Source: Streptomyces liliiviolaceus
Lineage (GTDB): Bacteria; Actinomycetota; Actinomycetes; Streptomycetales; Streptomycetaceae
Reading direction: 5' to 3'
Length of the DNA stretch: 64,000 nucleotides
Assembly: GCF_018070025.1 (NCBI RefSeq)
Contig: NZ_JAGPYQ010000002.1
Span: 1,550,001 to 1,614,000, forward strand
The notes below the pieces were generated by a model. The model saw only the letters and a program-made list of their open reading frames with translations. It searched no databases and was not told the origin of the DNA. Below, piece after piece: positions 32,749 through 41,287 of this stretch. The position numbers and the translations under genes were made by a program. Numbering within the stretch: position 1 is the stretch's first letter; every line of letters starts with the position of its first letter.

Positions 32749-33828
32749 ATGAGCGCACAGATCTGGGTGCTCGGCGGCACCGGGCGCAGCGGCCGTACCG
32801 TCGCGGCACGGCTCGCCCGACTCGGGCTGACAGCCGTCCTGGTGGGCCGGGACGCGAACCGGCTGCACGCCACGGCACAGCGGATCGGCGGCGAGACACT
32901 GCCGGCCCCTTCCCTTGCGGCCGCCGCGGCGGAAATCCGGCGGCAACGCCCCGCCGTGGTCGTCAACACGGTCGGTCCGTTCACCGCAACGGCCCCTGCC
33001 GTCGTCGACGCCTGCCGCGCCGTCGGCAGCCACTACATCGACCTGGCGAACGATGTCCCGGCGCTCCTGGCCGCGTACGAGATGCACGACGCGGCCACTC
33101 AGGCGGGGCAGACCGTGGTCACCGGTGCCGGGTTCGGTGTGACCGCCACCGAGAGCGTCGTGGTGAAGCTGTGCGAGAACCGTCCCTCGCCGCTCCGGGT
33201 CCGTGTCGACATGGTGCCCTCGATCGCGATGGAGGAAGGCACCGCGGGTGAAGCCCTGATCGGCACCCTGTTGGGCAGCCTCGACGGCCGTCGGATCACC
33301 GACGGCCGCCTGGCACCCGCCCGGCTCTTCGGTGACCCGGTCCGCCTCACCCTGCCGGACGGCTCGCGGGTCACCACCGCGAGCATGCCGTCGGGCGAAC
33401 TGCTCGCGGCTCACCGGGCGAGCGGGGCCCGCCATGTGCTTTCGGCGACCAGCGAGGCGCCGTCCTCATCCCTGATCCGGGCCATGACACCCGCCCTGAG
33501 CGCCCTCATGCGACGGGAGCGCCTGCGCTCGTTCGCCACCCGCCGCCTCGCCCGGGTACGCGTCAGAGCGAAGGAGCGTCCGCGCGATCACTCCTGGGGG
33601 CACGCCGTCGTGACCTGGGCGGACGGCGAGAATCGGGAGGGGTGGCTGCGTCTGGGCGACGCGCAGGAGTTCACCGGAGCGGTGTCCGCAGAGATCGCCC
33701 GCCGGCTCCTGGCCGGCGAGGGGCGCCCTGGCGTGTACACCCCGGCCGCCCTCTTCGGGCCCACCCTCGCCGAATCGTGCGGCGCCGCGTATCTACTGAC
33801 CGGGCGCGGCGGCAGCGGCAAACGGTGA
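32749..33828 (+). CDS. saccharopine dehydrogenase-like NAD(P)-binding protein
   Basis: 359 residues from ATG 32749 (GGAG 8 nt upstream), 28 bp after the oxidoreductase stop. The N-terminal Rossmann fold IWVLGGTGRSGRTVAARLARLG and VVNTVGPFTATAPAVVDACR, then HYIDLAND, are typical of the saccharopine-dehydrogenase/trans-enoyl-reductase-like superfamily. The C-terminal half binds substrate in relatives. A role in lysine metabolism is unlikely; it is more probably a reductase of unknown substrate acting with its neighbour. Confidence 0.8.
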   Translation: MSAQIWVLGGTGRSGRTVAARLARLGLTAVLVGRDANRLHATAQRIGGETLPAPSLAAAAAEIRRQRPAVVVNTVGPFTATAPAVVDACRAVGSHYIDLANDVPALLAAYEMHDAATQAGQTVVTGAGFGVTATESVVVKLCENRPSPLRVRVDMVPSIAMEEGTAGEALIGTLLGSLDGRRITDGRLAPARLFGDPVRLTLPDGSRVTTASMPSGELLAAHRASGARHVLSATSEAPSSSLIRAMTPALSALMRRERLRSFATRRLARVRVRAKERPRDHSWGHAVVTWADGENREGWLRLGDAQEFTGAVSAEIARRLLAGEGRPGVYTPAALFGPTLAESCGAAYLLTGRGGSGKR

Positions 33829-33883
33829 CTTGCCACGATCCTGGCGGCAGAGGTCGGCCGGGGCCAAGAACGACCCCTCAGCG

Positions 33884-34708
33884 TCAGCCCTGGGCCAGCT
33901 CCGCCACCGGCTGCCACTTCTCCCACGTCGCCAGACGTCCCTCATAGTCGGCCTTGGCGATGTTCAGCGGCGCCTTGCCGAAGAAGCAGCGCAGCGGCGG
34001 CTCGTCGGCGTCCACGATCTCCATCACGGCGGCAGCGGACGCATTCGGGTCGCCGGGGGTGCCGACACGCTTGCGGCGCTGCTCCTGAACCTCCTTGTGG
34101 AACTCCGCGTACGCCGGCAGCGGTTCGGACGTGCTCGACGAGGAGCCGGCCCAGTCGGTGGCGAAGCCGCCGGGCTCGATCAGGGTGACCTTGATCCCGA
34201 ACGGCGCGACCTCCTGGGCGAGGGCCTGACTGAGCCCCTCAAGAGCCCACTTCGACGCGTGGTAGATGCCGACCAGCGGGAACGCGCTGATCCCACCGAT
34301 GGAGGAGACCTGCAGGATGTGACCGCTGCCCTGCTCACGCAGGAACGGCAGGGCCGCCTGGGTGACCCACAGAGCCCCGAACAGGTTGGTCTCCAACTGC
34401 GCGCGGGCCTCCGACTCGGAGATCTCCTCCACCATGCCGAAGTGGCCGTAGCCGGCGTTGTTGACCACCACGTCGAGCCTGCCGAACCGCTCGTGCGCCT
34501 GCCGCACGGCGGCGAAGTCCGCCTCGCGGTCCGTGACGTCGAGTTGCAGGGGCAGGAACCGCTCACCGTAGGTCGCGACAAGGTCGTCCAGCTTGGACAG
34601 GTCGCGTGCCGTCGCGGCCACGGAGTCGCCGCGCTCCAGCGCGGCGATCGCCCACTCGCGCCCGAATCCGCGTGAGGCACCGGTGATGAACCAGATCTTC
34701 TGCGTCAT
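33884..34708 (-). CDS. short-chain dehydrogenase/reductase
   Basis: 274 residues from ATG 34708 (GAGGAGG upstream). It is a classical SDR with TGASRGFGREWA (cofactor loop 9-20), LDVTDREA, NNAGYGHFG, catalytic Ser in VSSIGGISAF, and YHASKWALEG containing the catalytic Tyr and Lys. The Arg after the second strand in TARDL suggests NADP preference. The long C-terminal extension is usual for this oxidoreductase group. It is convergent with the saccharopine-dehydrogenase-like gene. The substrate is unknown. Confidence 0.92.
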   Translation of the reverse strand: MTQKIWFITGASRGFGREWAIAALERGDSVAATARDLSKLDDLVATYGERFLPLQLDVTDREADFAAVRQAHERFGRLDVVVNNAGYGHFGMVEEISESEARAQLETNLFGALWVTQAALPFLREQGSGHILQVSSIGGISAFPLVGIYHASKWALEGLSQALAQEVAPFGIKVTLIEPGGFATDWAGSSSSTSEPLPAYAEFHKEVQEQRRKRVGTPGDPNASAAAVMEIVDADEPPLRCFFGKAPLNIAKADYEGRLATWEKWQPVAELAQG

Positions 34709-34955
34709 GGCATCCTCCTCAGGAAACTCGTCGGCCGAGCCCGCGTCGTCATGCCGTCGCGCGTGACGGTGCGGGTTCTCTGACTCCAGGACTCCAGCGA
34801 ACACCTTCGAGTGCACTCCAGGGCAAATCGACACCCGCTGACCAGGGACCTTCGGCTACTGCGGACCACCGCGGTCCGATGGGGCGCGCGAAGTCCGGCT
34901 GCCGCTGCCTGAACGGCCCCGTCCTCCCCGGTGGGCACACACTACGGTGGGATAC

Positions 34956-35759
34956 GTGTCCGGGTTCTCCGTGCGGAAGTTCTACGACGAGTTGGCCGAC
35001 GACTACCACCTGATGTTCCGGGACTGGGACGCGAGCATGGCCTACCAGGCCGACGTACTGGGCGGGCTCGTCCGCACGTCTCTCGGCGCGGGACCCCACA
35101 CCGTACTGGACTGCTCGTGCGGGATCGGCACCCAGGCCATCGGGCTGGCCCTGGCCGGACACCAGGTCGTCGGCAGTGACCTGAGTCCGGTCGCCGCCGC
35201 ACGCGCCGCCGCCGAAGCGTCGGTCCGGGGCCGCAGGCTTCCGACCGCTGCGGCCGACATGCGCCAACTGCCCTTCAGGAAAGCGTCGTTCGGCGTCGTC
35301 CTCTGCGCGGACAACTCGCTCCCCCACCTGCTCTCCGGGCAGGATGTCCGGGCGGCGCTCCGCGGCATGAGACGGGTACTGCGAGACGACGGACTGTTGC
35401 TGATCACCGTCCGGGCCTACGACGAGTCGCGCCGGACCAGGCCCACGGGGACACCTCCGCAGGTCTCGGAGACATGTGACGGCCGAGTGGTCACCTTCCA
35501 GCTGTGGCACTGGCATGAGGACGGCGAGCGCTACGACCTGGAGCACTTCCAGCTCACCCCCGCCGAGAACACCTGGCGGGTCCGAGTCCGCCGGAGCACC
35601 TACTGGGCGCTGACATCGCCGCAGTTGACAGAGTTCGTGACGGAAGCCGGCTTCACCGATATCACCTGGCACGGTCCGGCTGCCGGCGGGTACTACCAGC
35701 CCGTGCTCACCGCACGGCGTGCTCCCGCTGCGCGGAGCCGATCCGCCGATCCGGGCTGA
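34956..35759 (+). CDS. class I SAM-dependent methyltransferase
   Basis: 267 residues from GTG 34956 (GGTGGGA just upstream); GTG 34947 is an alternative giving three more residues. It has the N-terminal FYDELADDYHLMFRDWD, SAM motif I VLDCSCGIGTQAIGLA, motif II acidic GSDLSPVAAARA, and AADMRQLPF then SFGVVLCADNSLPHL for motif IV. This is the Methyltransf_25 family. It is close in style to glycine/sarcosine-type or small-molecule methyltransferases, but the acceptor is unknown. It is divergent from the SDR gene. Confidence 0.88.
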   Translation: MSGFSVRKFYDELADDYHLMFRDWDASMAYQADVLGGLVRTSLGAGPHTVLDCSCGIGTQAIGLALAGHQVVGSDLSPVAAARAAAEASVRGRRLPTAAADMRQLPFRKASFGVVLCADNSLPHLLSGQDVRAALRGMRRVLRDDGLLLITVRAYDESRRTRPTGTPPQVSETCDGRVVTFQLWHWHEDGERYDLEHFQLTPAENTWRVRVRRSTYWALTSPQLTEFVTEAGFTDITWHGPAAGGYYQPVLTARRAPAARSRSADPG

Positions 35760-35866
35760 GGAACGAAGCCCGGTGCACGCAGACTAAAGAACTGTGCGCT
35801 CACACGTAACGACAGGCATCGATACAGAGGGCATCTTCTCCTGACAGCGACGAAATGGAGCAGACG

Positions 35867-36853
35867 ATGGCAGGAGAACACGCTCGCTGGATCGTGGCAT
35901 TCGACGCCTCGTGCGGAACGTGCAGGGAAATCTCCGATGCGGTCCGGACCGCTTGCGACGGCAGGCTTGAGGTGCTGCCGCTGACCGACCCGCAAGTGCA
36001 GCAGTGGCGTGTCCGTGCTCTGGGCCCCGAGCCCGATTGGACGCCGACCCTGCTGAAAGTGGCGGACGAGGAAGTGCGGGCCTGGACCGGACCGGCCATG
36101 GGTGTCCCCTTGGCCCGCCGCCTGGGAGCACGCTCCGGGGCACGAGTGCTTGTGGCCCTGGGGACGTTGCGCCGCAGGGCCAAGGCCCGTAGCCCGGAAG
36201 CGGTGGAACGGGCCGGTATGGGACGGGCGCGTTTCCTGCGACTGGGTGCCGGCCTCGCTGTCGCAGGCGGCATCGTGGCGACCGGCCGTTCCCCCGCCTT
36301 CGCCCACCAAGCCGCCGAACGGGCCCGGACATGGGCTCAGAAACATCCGGAGCAAATCCCGCGCACCTATGCCGAGTTCATCCGCTGTCCAGCGGCCTTT
36401 CGGAATGCCGCCTACCAGCAACTGTCACCGGCCGAACGTGCTGACCTGTGGCGCGAGCAGTGGAGGCGCTACCGCGCGATACACGGAGACCTGACAGCAG
36501 ATCAAATTCGTGTGCTGGACGAGTCTCTGGCCATCCTCGACGACGCCTCCGTCTTCGCGGCTCCGTCCACAGCACCGGCAAGCGAACGTCCGGCGGTGCA
36601 CGAGCGGCTCGAAGAGCTGAGGATCTCCGCGATCCGATCCTTCGGACGCGATGATGCCCACGGCCTGTTCGCCAGCATCGGATCACAGGAACCCTCGGCC
36701 TCGCGCGCCGCGGCACCCGACTGCGAGTGCTCCACCGTCTCCGACTTCTGCGTCGTCAGATGCGTCTACAAGTCCTGCAACTGCTTGGAACCCATCGTGG
36801 GCTGCGGCTGGCTTCTTCTGTACAAGTGCAACGGCATGTGCACCTGCCCTTGA
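35867..36853 (+). CDS. bacteriocin fulvocin C-related protein with N-terminal CxxC domain
   Basis: 328 residues from ATG 35867, chosen over ATG 35855 because GGAG lies 6 nt upstream. The N-terminal ~85 residues look like a thioredoxin-like or DCC-type domain with CGTC at 16-19 (FDASCGTCREI). A basic-hydrophobic segment with signal-like ending (118-147, MGRARFLRLGAGL to SPAFA) follows. The remaining part resembles fulvocin C-related proteins and ends in a Cys-rich tail with ten cysteines in about 42 residues (CECSTVSDFC, RCVYKSCNC, GCGW, CNGMCTC). The hydrophobic segment suggests the Cys-rich part is outside the membrane. Function is unproven. Confidence 0.7.
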   Translation: MAGEHARWIVAFDASCGTCREISDAVRTACDGRLEVLPLTDPQVQQWRVRALGPEPDWTPTLLKVADEEVRAWTGPAMGVPLARRLGARSGARVLVALGTLRRRAKARSPEAVERAGMGRARFLRLGAGLAVAGGIVATGRSPAFAHQAAERARTWAQKHPEQIPRTYAEFIRCPAAFRNAAYQQLSPAERADLWREQWRRYRAIHGDLTADQIRVLDESLAILDDASVFAAPSTAPASERPAVHERLEELRISAIRSFGRDDAHGLFASIGSQEPSASRAAAPDCECSTVSDFCVVRCVYKSCNCLEPIVGCGWLLLYKCNGMCTCP

Positions 36854-36944
36854 GGCCGGTGATCCTGTGCGCTGTTCCGTCGGGCGTCGATGCGCGGGAC
36901 ACCGTGCGGCACCGTGTACCAGTTCCGCCGACCCGCCGAACCTC

Positions 36945-37319
36945 GTATGTGATCAAGATTCGGGCGGGGCCGCCGGATTCATCGACATCTCGGACGACCG
37001 GTCCGGAACGGTCGTCCGATCCCGTGACATGGGGGCCGGCCGTACCGTCACCCTCGAATACGGCACCATCGCCGGAGCGCAGCGCGGGTGGGCCAAGATC
37101 AGCGGCACTACCGTCAACAATGATCTGGTGTGGATGGACTGGACGACGGACGGCGGCTCGTCGTGGCTCCAGTGCGGCCCGTTCGCCGTCGACCGCGGCC
37201 CGGGCACCTCGAAGACCAGCGCCGCGAAGAAGACGATGGATGTGTCGGGCTACCAGTTCCGCGCATGCGGCTACCTCAAGAACGCCGGGCAGACCAAGTG
37301 CACATCGCCTTGGTGGTGA
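36945..37319 (+). pseudogene. 5'-truncated secreted protein remnant
   Basis: The frame ending TGA 37319 shows strong coding bias from about 36945. It encodes an apparently folded extracellular domain: GFIDISDDRSG, AGRTVTLEYG, AQRGWAKISG, LVWMDWTTDGGSSWLQCGPF, YQFRACGYL and a C-terminal CTSPWW. This resembles small secreted Streptomyces proteins, yet no start codon with ribosome site and no signal peptide lies in frame. Upstream codons overlap the fulvocin-like gene in another frame. I infer that the signal-peptide region has been lost. Confidence 0.5.
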
Positions 37320-37397
37320 CTCCACTGCGGGGGGACTCGCTTGACCTCCCATCGGGGTGAAGCCGTGCAGCGTGTGCCTCCTCTTCACTCGGCGGCG

Positions 37398-37420
37398 TTG
37401 TCATAGGCAACTGGCAGGAT
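37398..37420 (+). promoter_or_regulatory. PafBC/RecA-NDp-like promoter of the SUKH gene
   Basis: TTGTCATAG, 8 bp, CAGGAT, then 7 bp to the ATG at 37428. One base of the 9-mer differs from the copies upstream of the next two genes. A leaderless transcript is expected. Confidence 0.5.
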
Positions 37421-37427
37421 CGGCTGC

Positions 37428-38033
37428 ATGAGTGAGATGCATGAGTCCAACGAGGCTGCCGTTACTGCCGTGTTGACCACGCCGGAGGCATGGCGCGGCT
37501 ACCTGCGGCGGTACGACGAGCTGTATCTGAGGAACCGTGCCTCCGACCAAGAGCTTTTCGATCTCTTGGAGGAGGACGAGGTGGAGGCTCTCGACGAAGG
37601 AGGGCGGCTTGAAAGGTGGTTGGGGGAGGAACCGGCCCAGGACGAGACCGTGGCAGCGGCCGAGGGTCGGCTCGGCGTGCGGTTCCCGCCCAGTCTCCGC
37701 GGGTTCTTGCTGGCCAGCGACGGATGGATACGGGTGAGCGGGTGGGTGGATCTCGTATATCCGTGCGCGCGCATCGCGTGGATGCGCGATACCGGGGCCG
37801 GTGCGAGCCTCATCCCGCTCTACGGAGAGGAGTTCGACAACGACGAGTACGCGGACCTGTTCCGCCGGTCCATGGAGGTCGCCGCAGGCGAGGACGTCTG
37901 GCTGCTCGATCCGGCGGACATCGGGCCGGACGGCGAGTGGGCCGCGTACCTGTTCACACCGAAGTACGGTGATCTACGGAAGTTCACGAGCTTCCCCACG
38001 CTCTTCCATCACGGGTACAAGGCCATGGAGTAG
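37428..38033 (+). CDS. SMI1/KNR4 (SUKH) family protein, possible immunity protein
   Basis: 201 residues from ATG 37428 (ATG 37437 also in frame). The C-terminal ~140 residues are a SUKH fold: AAEGRLGVRFPPSLRGFLLASDGW is the signature helix and turn (split here by residue 20), followed by CARIAWMRD and late LFTPKYGDLRKF. An acidic coiled segment ELFDLLEEDEVEAL lies before it. SUKH proteins often neutralise nuclease toxins of polymorphic toxin systems. No toxin gene is adjacent, so it could be an orphan immunity gene. The promoter geometry is shared with the next two genes. Confidence 0.78.
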   Translation: MSEMHESNEAAVTAVLTTPEAWRGYLRRYDELYLRNRASDQELFDLLEEDEVEALDEGGRLERWLGEEPAQDETVAAAEGRLGVRFPPSLRGFLLASDGWIRVSGWVDLVYPCARIAWMRDTGAGASLIPLYGEEFDNDEYADLFRRSMEVAAGEDVWLLDPADIGPDGEWAAYLFTPKYGDLRKFTSFPTLFHHGYKAME

Positions 38034-38082
38034 CCGGCCCACCCCTGCTCCCTTTGGCAGCGCCCCAGCAGAACGCGTCGAC

Positions 38083-38105
38083 TTGTCAGAGGCATCGTCT
38101 ACCTT
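38083..38105 (+). promoter_or_regulatory. PafBC/RecA-NDp-like promoter
   Basis: TTGTCAGAG, 8 bp, TACCTT, then 7 bp to the ATG at 38113. It is the best match of the three to the TTGTCRGTG-N8-TAnnnT pattern. Confidence 0.6.
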
Positions 38106-38112
38106 GCGGATC

Positions 38113-38598
38113 ATGGGAAATTCAGGCGGATCATTGACGACCCGGGCCACGGGCGAACTGCACCAGCTCATGCGTGCGGCCGGGTTCAGGGGTATCGACG
38201 AAGCTGAGACATTGGCGGAGGGCTGGCAGGTCGCCGACTTCGCCGACGCCGGACAGCGCAGCATGGCGAATCTCGTCCGGCACACGGGAACGTCGGCCCT
38301 CATGGTGTCCTTCCACGACAGCGATGTGGGTTTCGTCGAGGGCCTCACACCGGACGGCAACAGTTGGGAGGGGCTACTCAACCGGGAGATGGCGGAGAGC
38401 TACGAGATACCACTGGAGCACTTCCCCCTCGAACCCGCCGTGGCCGGCGCACTCGCCTGGTCGGCCGCCGCCGGACTGACACCCGACGAGGAAGCCGTCC
38501 GGCGGACACTCACCGGGTCGGCCCTGTTCGTGGAAGAGCTCTCCTCAGCCCTCCTGGTCGCCCTGGGACTGCCCGGCGCGGCCCAGGAAATCGCGTGA
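38113..38598 (+). CDS. hypothetical protein
   Basis: 161 residues from ATG 38113, in good coding bias, with no signal peptide or membrane segment. There is no classical ribosome site, consistent with a leaderless transcript. The sequence mixes helices (TGELHQLMRAAGFRGIDEAE, LAWSAAAGLTPDEEAVRRTL) with one beta-like middle part (ALMVSFHDSDVGFVEGLTPD). I do not recognise a family. Its place between SUKH and DUF6461 genes, with the same promoter layout, suggests a common stress or competition context. Confidence 0.6.
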   Translation: MGNSGGSLTTRATGELHQLMRAAGFRGIDEAETLAEGWQVADFADAGQRSMANLVRHTGTSALMVSFHDSDVGFVEGLTPDGNSWEGLLNREMAESYEIPLEHFPLEPAVAGALAWSAAAGLTPDEEAVRRTLTGSALFVEELSSALLVALGLPGAAQEIA

Positions 38599-38646
38599 AG
38601 ACCAGGTCCAGGTAGTCCAGGTGCAGGAACCGGCTTGCACCGGGCG

Positions 38647-38669
38647 TTGTCAGAGGCATCAGGCACACT
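38647..38669 (+). promoter_or_regulatory. PafBC/RecA-NDp-like promoter of the DUF6461 gene
   Basis: TTGTCAGAG, 8 bp, CACACT, then 7 bp to the ATG at 38677. Its first 14 bases are identical to the preceding copy. Confidence 0.55.
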
Positions 38670-38676
38670 GCGCCGT

Positions 38677-39519
38677 ATGAACTCGGTAACCGCGCACGAC
38701 TACGCCTGGATCCGCACCTCGCCGCTCTTTCGGCACATGATGGAGAGCGGATACACTCTCACACTGATACGAGGCCGGACCCCGCTTGAGGTGCTGCACG
38801 CGATGGAGGCGGAACCGCGCGGTACCGGGGAGGGCACGGCCGGACTGATCGAGGCGGACGACGCCCACCGCGCCGAGCTGGGCCACGACTACTGGGACCA
38901 GTCCTACGTCGCGGGCGCTTTCGGCACTCCGGGCGAGAACGGTGACTGGACACTCGTCCTCGGCTTCGACGGTGGCCTGGGGTTCGCGGCGCCGAGCGTG
39001 GAAACGCTGTCGAAGAGCGGCCGTATCGTGGCGCACTCGACCAACGGCGGCAAACCGATCCATCTCTTCCACTGGTTCGAGGACGGTGAGCTCCGTACGA
39101 CGTTCGAGGGCCCTTCGTCGCGCGACGGCAGCACCCCTGACGAACTGGTCCCCCTGCTACGGGAAGTGGGCTTCCCGCTGACGCCCGAGGGAGAGCAAGA
39201 CGAGAGCGCCCCGGACGTCGACATGAAGGCGGCGGCCTTCGCTCTGACCGAGAGACTGACCGGCGTACGTGTCACCGAATCCCTCCTCCAGGAGGCTACG
39301 TACGAGCTGGGACTCGTCCCCGATCAGCCCGCCGAGGAGTGGACCGGCCTGGTCATCGACATCACAGATGCCCACGGGAAACGTCTGTACAAGGAATGGA
39401 CCTACGAGGAGATCGCGGCGGCATCGGACCGCGCACGGGCCGAGGCGAACGCGCCGATCGTGATCACCTACGACAAGCCGCCGGCCACGGATGGCTCGCA
39501 TCACGAGACAGGTGAGTAG
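38677..39519 (+). CDS. DUF6461-family protein
   Basis: 280 residues from ATG 38677. The start DYAWIRTSPL and TLTLIRGRTPLEVLHAMEAE resemble the beginning of DUF6461 proteins, followed by WTLVLGFDGGLGF, ETLSKSGRIVAHSTNG and HLFHWFEDGELRTTFEG. A C-terminal ~90 residues (LTERLTGVRVTESLLQEATY) is helical. DUF6461 is frequent and expanded in Streptomyces with no established function. It is third of three genes with the same PafBC-like promoter arrangement. Confidence 0.7.
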   Translation: MNSVTAHDYAWIRTSPLFRHMMESGYTLTLIRGRTPLEVLHAMEAEPRGTGEGTAGLIEADDAHRAELGHDYWDQSYVAGAFGTPGENGDWTLVLGFDGGLGFAAPSVETLSKSGRIVAHSTNGGKPIHLFHWFEDGELRTTFEGPSSRDGSTPDELVPLLREVGFPLTPEGEQDESAPDVDMKAAAFALTERLTGVRVTESLLQEATYELGLVPDQPAEEWTGLVIDITDAHGKRLYKEWTYEEIAAASDRARAEANAPIVITYDKPPATDGSHHETGE

Positions 39520-40230
39520 CGAGCGCGCACGTGAAGAGCGCCCCGACGTATTCGCCGCCCTTCGCAAGGAACTCGCCGCCATGGAGGCCGCTAGATCACG
39601 GTCCGGGCAGAGCCTTCCTGTGAGGCAGCCAGGGCCTCAACAAAGCGCTTCACGTCGGTGGAGTCGAGCACCAAGGCGACCGGGACTATGACAGCCCTGA
39701 TCAGGCAAAGTGTGTGCGTGGCCGTGTGACGCCTAGACCCTCTAGTGTTCATGCCATCATCCACGCGGAGAGAGCCGAATGCCTTGCGGCCCGGATCGCA
39801 CTGATCTCCTCCCGCTGCGAAATGGTCCGCAGCCACTATTTGACACAAAAAATCGTGCTCACTCTGGTGGAGAGTTGACGATCACATCGGCAAGTCGACC
39901 GGTGGCCACCTCAGCGATGAAAGGTCTTCAGCAACTCAGCTACAACGCCCTCAATATTCGGTCAGGCACCACACGGATCAACTGACTTCAGCTTCGCCAT
40001 CCCTCAAACGGGTGACTTCGGCATCCACGGATCATCACGAAGTGCCACGGAAGTTTCGTTTTTTCTCGCACGCCACTCCTTCCACCTCTCCGGATCTGGC
40101 CCGTTCTCCATGCCGAAGGCGGCATAGTGACACGTAGCAAAAATGCGCGTAGCCTAACGACCCTGGTCGCCTTACACAGAGTCAGGAAGCTTGGCTGCAT
40201 GACGACTTGAGGCACCTGAAGGAGACTTTC
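39520..40230. other. gene-poor, AT-richer region before the XRE gene
   Basis: 711 bp with lower GC than the rest of the window. A short frame at 39491-39691 (+) begins with a protein-like stretch and then degenerates. On the minus strand 39591-39690 reads as a possible C-terminal remnant (VALVLDSTDVKRFVEALA). Neither is called. A T-run at 40057-40063 could belong to a terminator but has no clear stem. Confidence 0.4.
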
Positions 40231-41082
40231 ATGCCTGACGCAGACCCCATGTACCTCCGCAAGCGACTCAGTACCCAATTGCAGGTCGCACGCAAGAAGG
40301 CTGGGTACTCGCAGCCAGATGTGGCCGATGAGATGGTGTGGTCCTTGTCGAAGGTTATGCGGCTGGAGTCTGGTCGAACGAAGATCTCGGTCACCGACCT
40401 GAGAGCTTTGATCACCTTCTATGGAGTTCCCGACGAAACGGCTGCCGAGCTGATCGCCCACGCTCAGGAAGCCCGACGCCAGCCGTGGTGGCAGGAGTAT
40501 CGCAACATCCTTTCCGAGGGCTTCAAGTCGTATCTCGGCTACGAAGCGTCCGCATCAATCGTGCGGAACTATGAAGTCCTGTTCGTCCCAGGACTCTTGC
40601 AGACCGAGGAATATGCACGCGCAATCCTGGCCCGGTCCGTGGTGCCAGAGAAGGAAGAGCTCCTCGAATTGCGACTGCGACGTCAGGAACGGCTGCTGCA
40701 ATCGTCCACAGGGACGGAGCTACGCTTCCTGATCGACGAGGCAGCGCTCAGGCGCGTCATCGGTACCCCTTCCGTGACGCGCGCCCAGATCGAGCACCTG
40801 CGGGAGATCGCACAGCTCAAGCACGTACAGATCGGAATCATCCCTCTTGGAGCCGGCCTGTACCCACTACTTCGCTCGCCGTATGTCATCTTCGAGTTCC
40901 CCAGCGCAGAACAGGACCGGGTGGTGTACCTGGAGAACCCGGACGGCAGCGTCATCCTCCGCGACAAAGCCACCACCGGCGTACACCGCAGCGTCGAGGA
41001 CTACCTCGAAGCCTTCTGGGAGGTAGAGAACGAGTACGCAACTCCAATCACGGAGTTCCAGCTACAACATGATCCGGTATAG
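40231..41082 (+). CDS. XRE-family regulator with DUF5753 domain
   Basis: 283 residues from ATG 40231 (GAAGGAG 6 nt upstream). The N-terminal helix-turn-helix is at about 9-65: LRKRLSTQLQVARKKAGYSQ, VADEMVWSLSKVMRLESGRT, VTDLRALITFYGV. The DUF5753 part begins PWWQEYRNILSEGFKSYLGY and has the usual VPGLLQTEEYARA and FLIDEAALRRVIG, ending near EDYLEAFW. Such proteins occur in dozens of copies in Streptomyces, normally beside a DUF397 gene, and affect development or phage and plasmid functions in studied cases. Here the DUF397 gene is convergent, 13 bp away. Confidence 0.92.
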   Translation: MPDADPMYLRKRLSTQLQVARKKAGYSQPDVADEMVWSLSKVMRLESGRTKISVTDLRALITFYGVPDETAAELIAHAQEARRQPWWQEYRNILSEGFKSYLGYEASASIVRNYEVLFVPGLLQTEEYARAILARSVVPEKEELLELRLRRQERLLQSSTGTELRFLIDEAALRRVIGTPSVTRAQIEHLREIAQLKHVQIGIIPLGAGLYPLLRSPYVIFEFPSAEQDRVVYLENPDGSVILRDKATTGVHRSVEDYLEAFWEVENEYATPITEFQLQHDPV

Positions 41083-41095
41083 ACGGTCGACGAGT

Positions 41096-41287
41096 CTACA
41101 AAATTCCGCGATCGTCCTGGATCGCGGTGAGAAAATACCACCAACAGGGAAGGCTCACGGTCAGCAAAAAAACATCACAACACTTCGAATCTCGCACCAC
41201 AACACCGTCTTCACACGGGCTTACTTCCACACAATTAGTGTTCTCACTGAAGGAACTCTTACGCCAGGAACGCATCGGATCCGACAA
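41096..41287 (-). CDS. DUF397 protein
   Basis: 63 residues from TTG 41287. The TTG is supported by GGGGGAGG 6 nt upstream; the in-frame ATG at 41275 is 18 nt from it, too far. The DUF397 core is RSWRKSSFSENTNCVEVSP and GVVVRDSK, after which the usual PDGP segment is replaced by CCDVFLLTVSL before the final CWWYFLTAI. This gives four cysteines, unusual for the family. The partner regulator lies tail-to-tail, not upstream in the same direction as is usual. Likely a small partner or antitoxin-like protein of the XRE regulator. Confidence 0.75.
   Translation of the reverse strand: MSDPMRSWRKSSFSENTNCVEVSPCEDGVVVRDSKCCDVFLLTVSLPCWWYFLTAIQDDRGIL

Noticed and set aside
39491..39691. 66-codon plus-strand frame starting inside the DUF6461 gene
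   Set aside because: The first 35 codons look protein-like (FAALRKELAAMEAAR), but the second half is not coding-like and there is no ribosome site; kept only as a note on remnant DNA.
39591..39848. 85-codon minus-strand frame with VALVLDSTDVKRFVEALA tail
   Set aside because: Possibly the C-terminal scrap of a lost gene; the N-terminal half is not protein-like and no family could be named.
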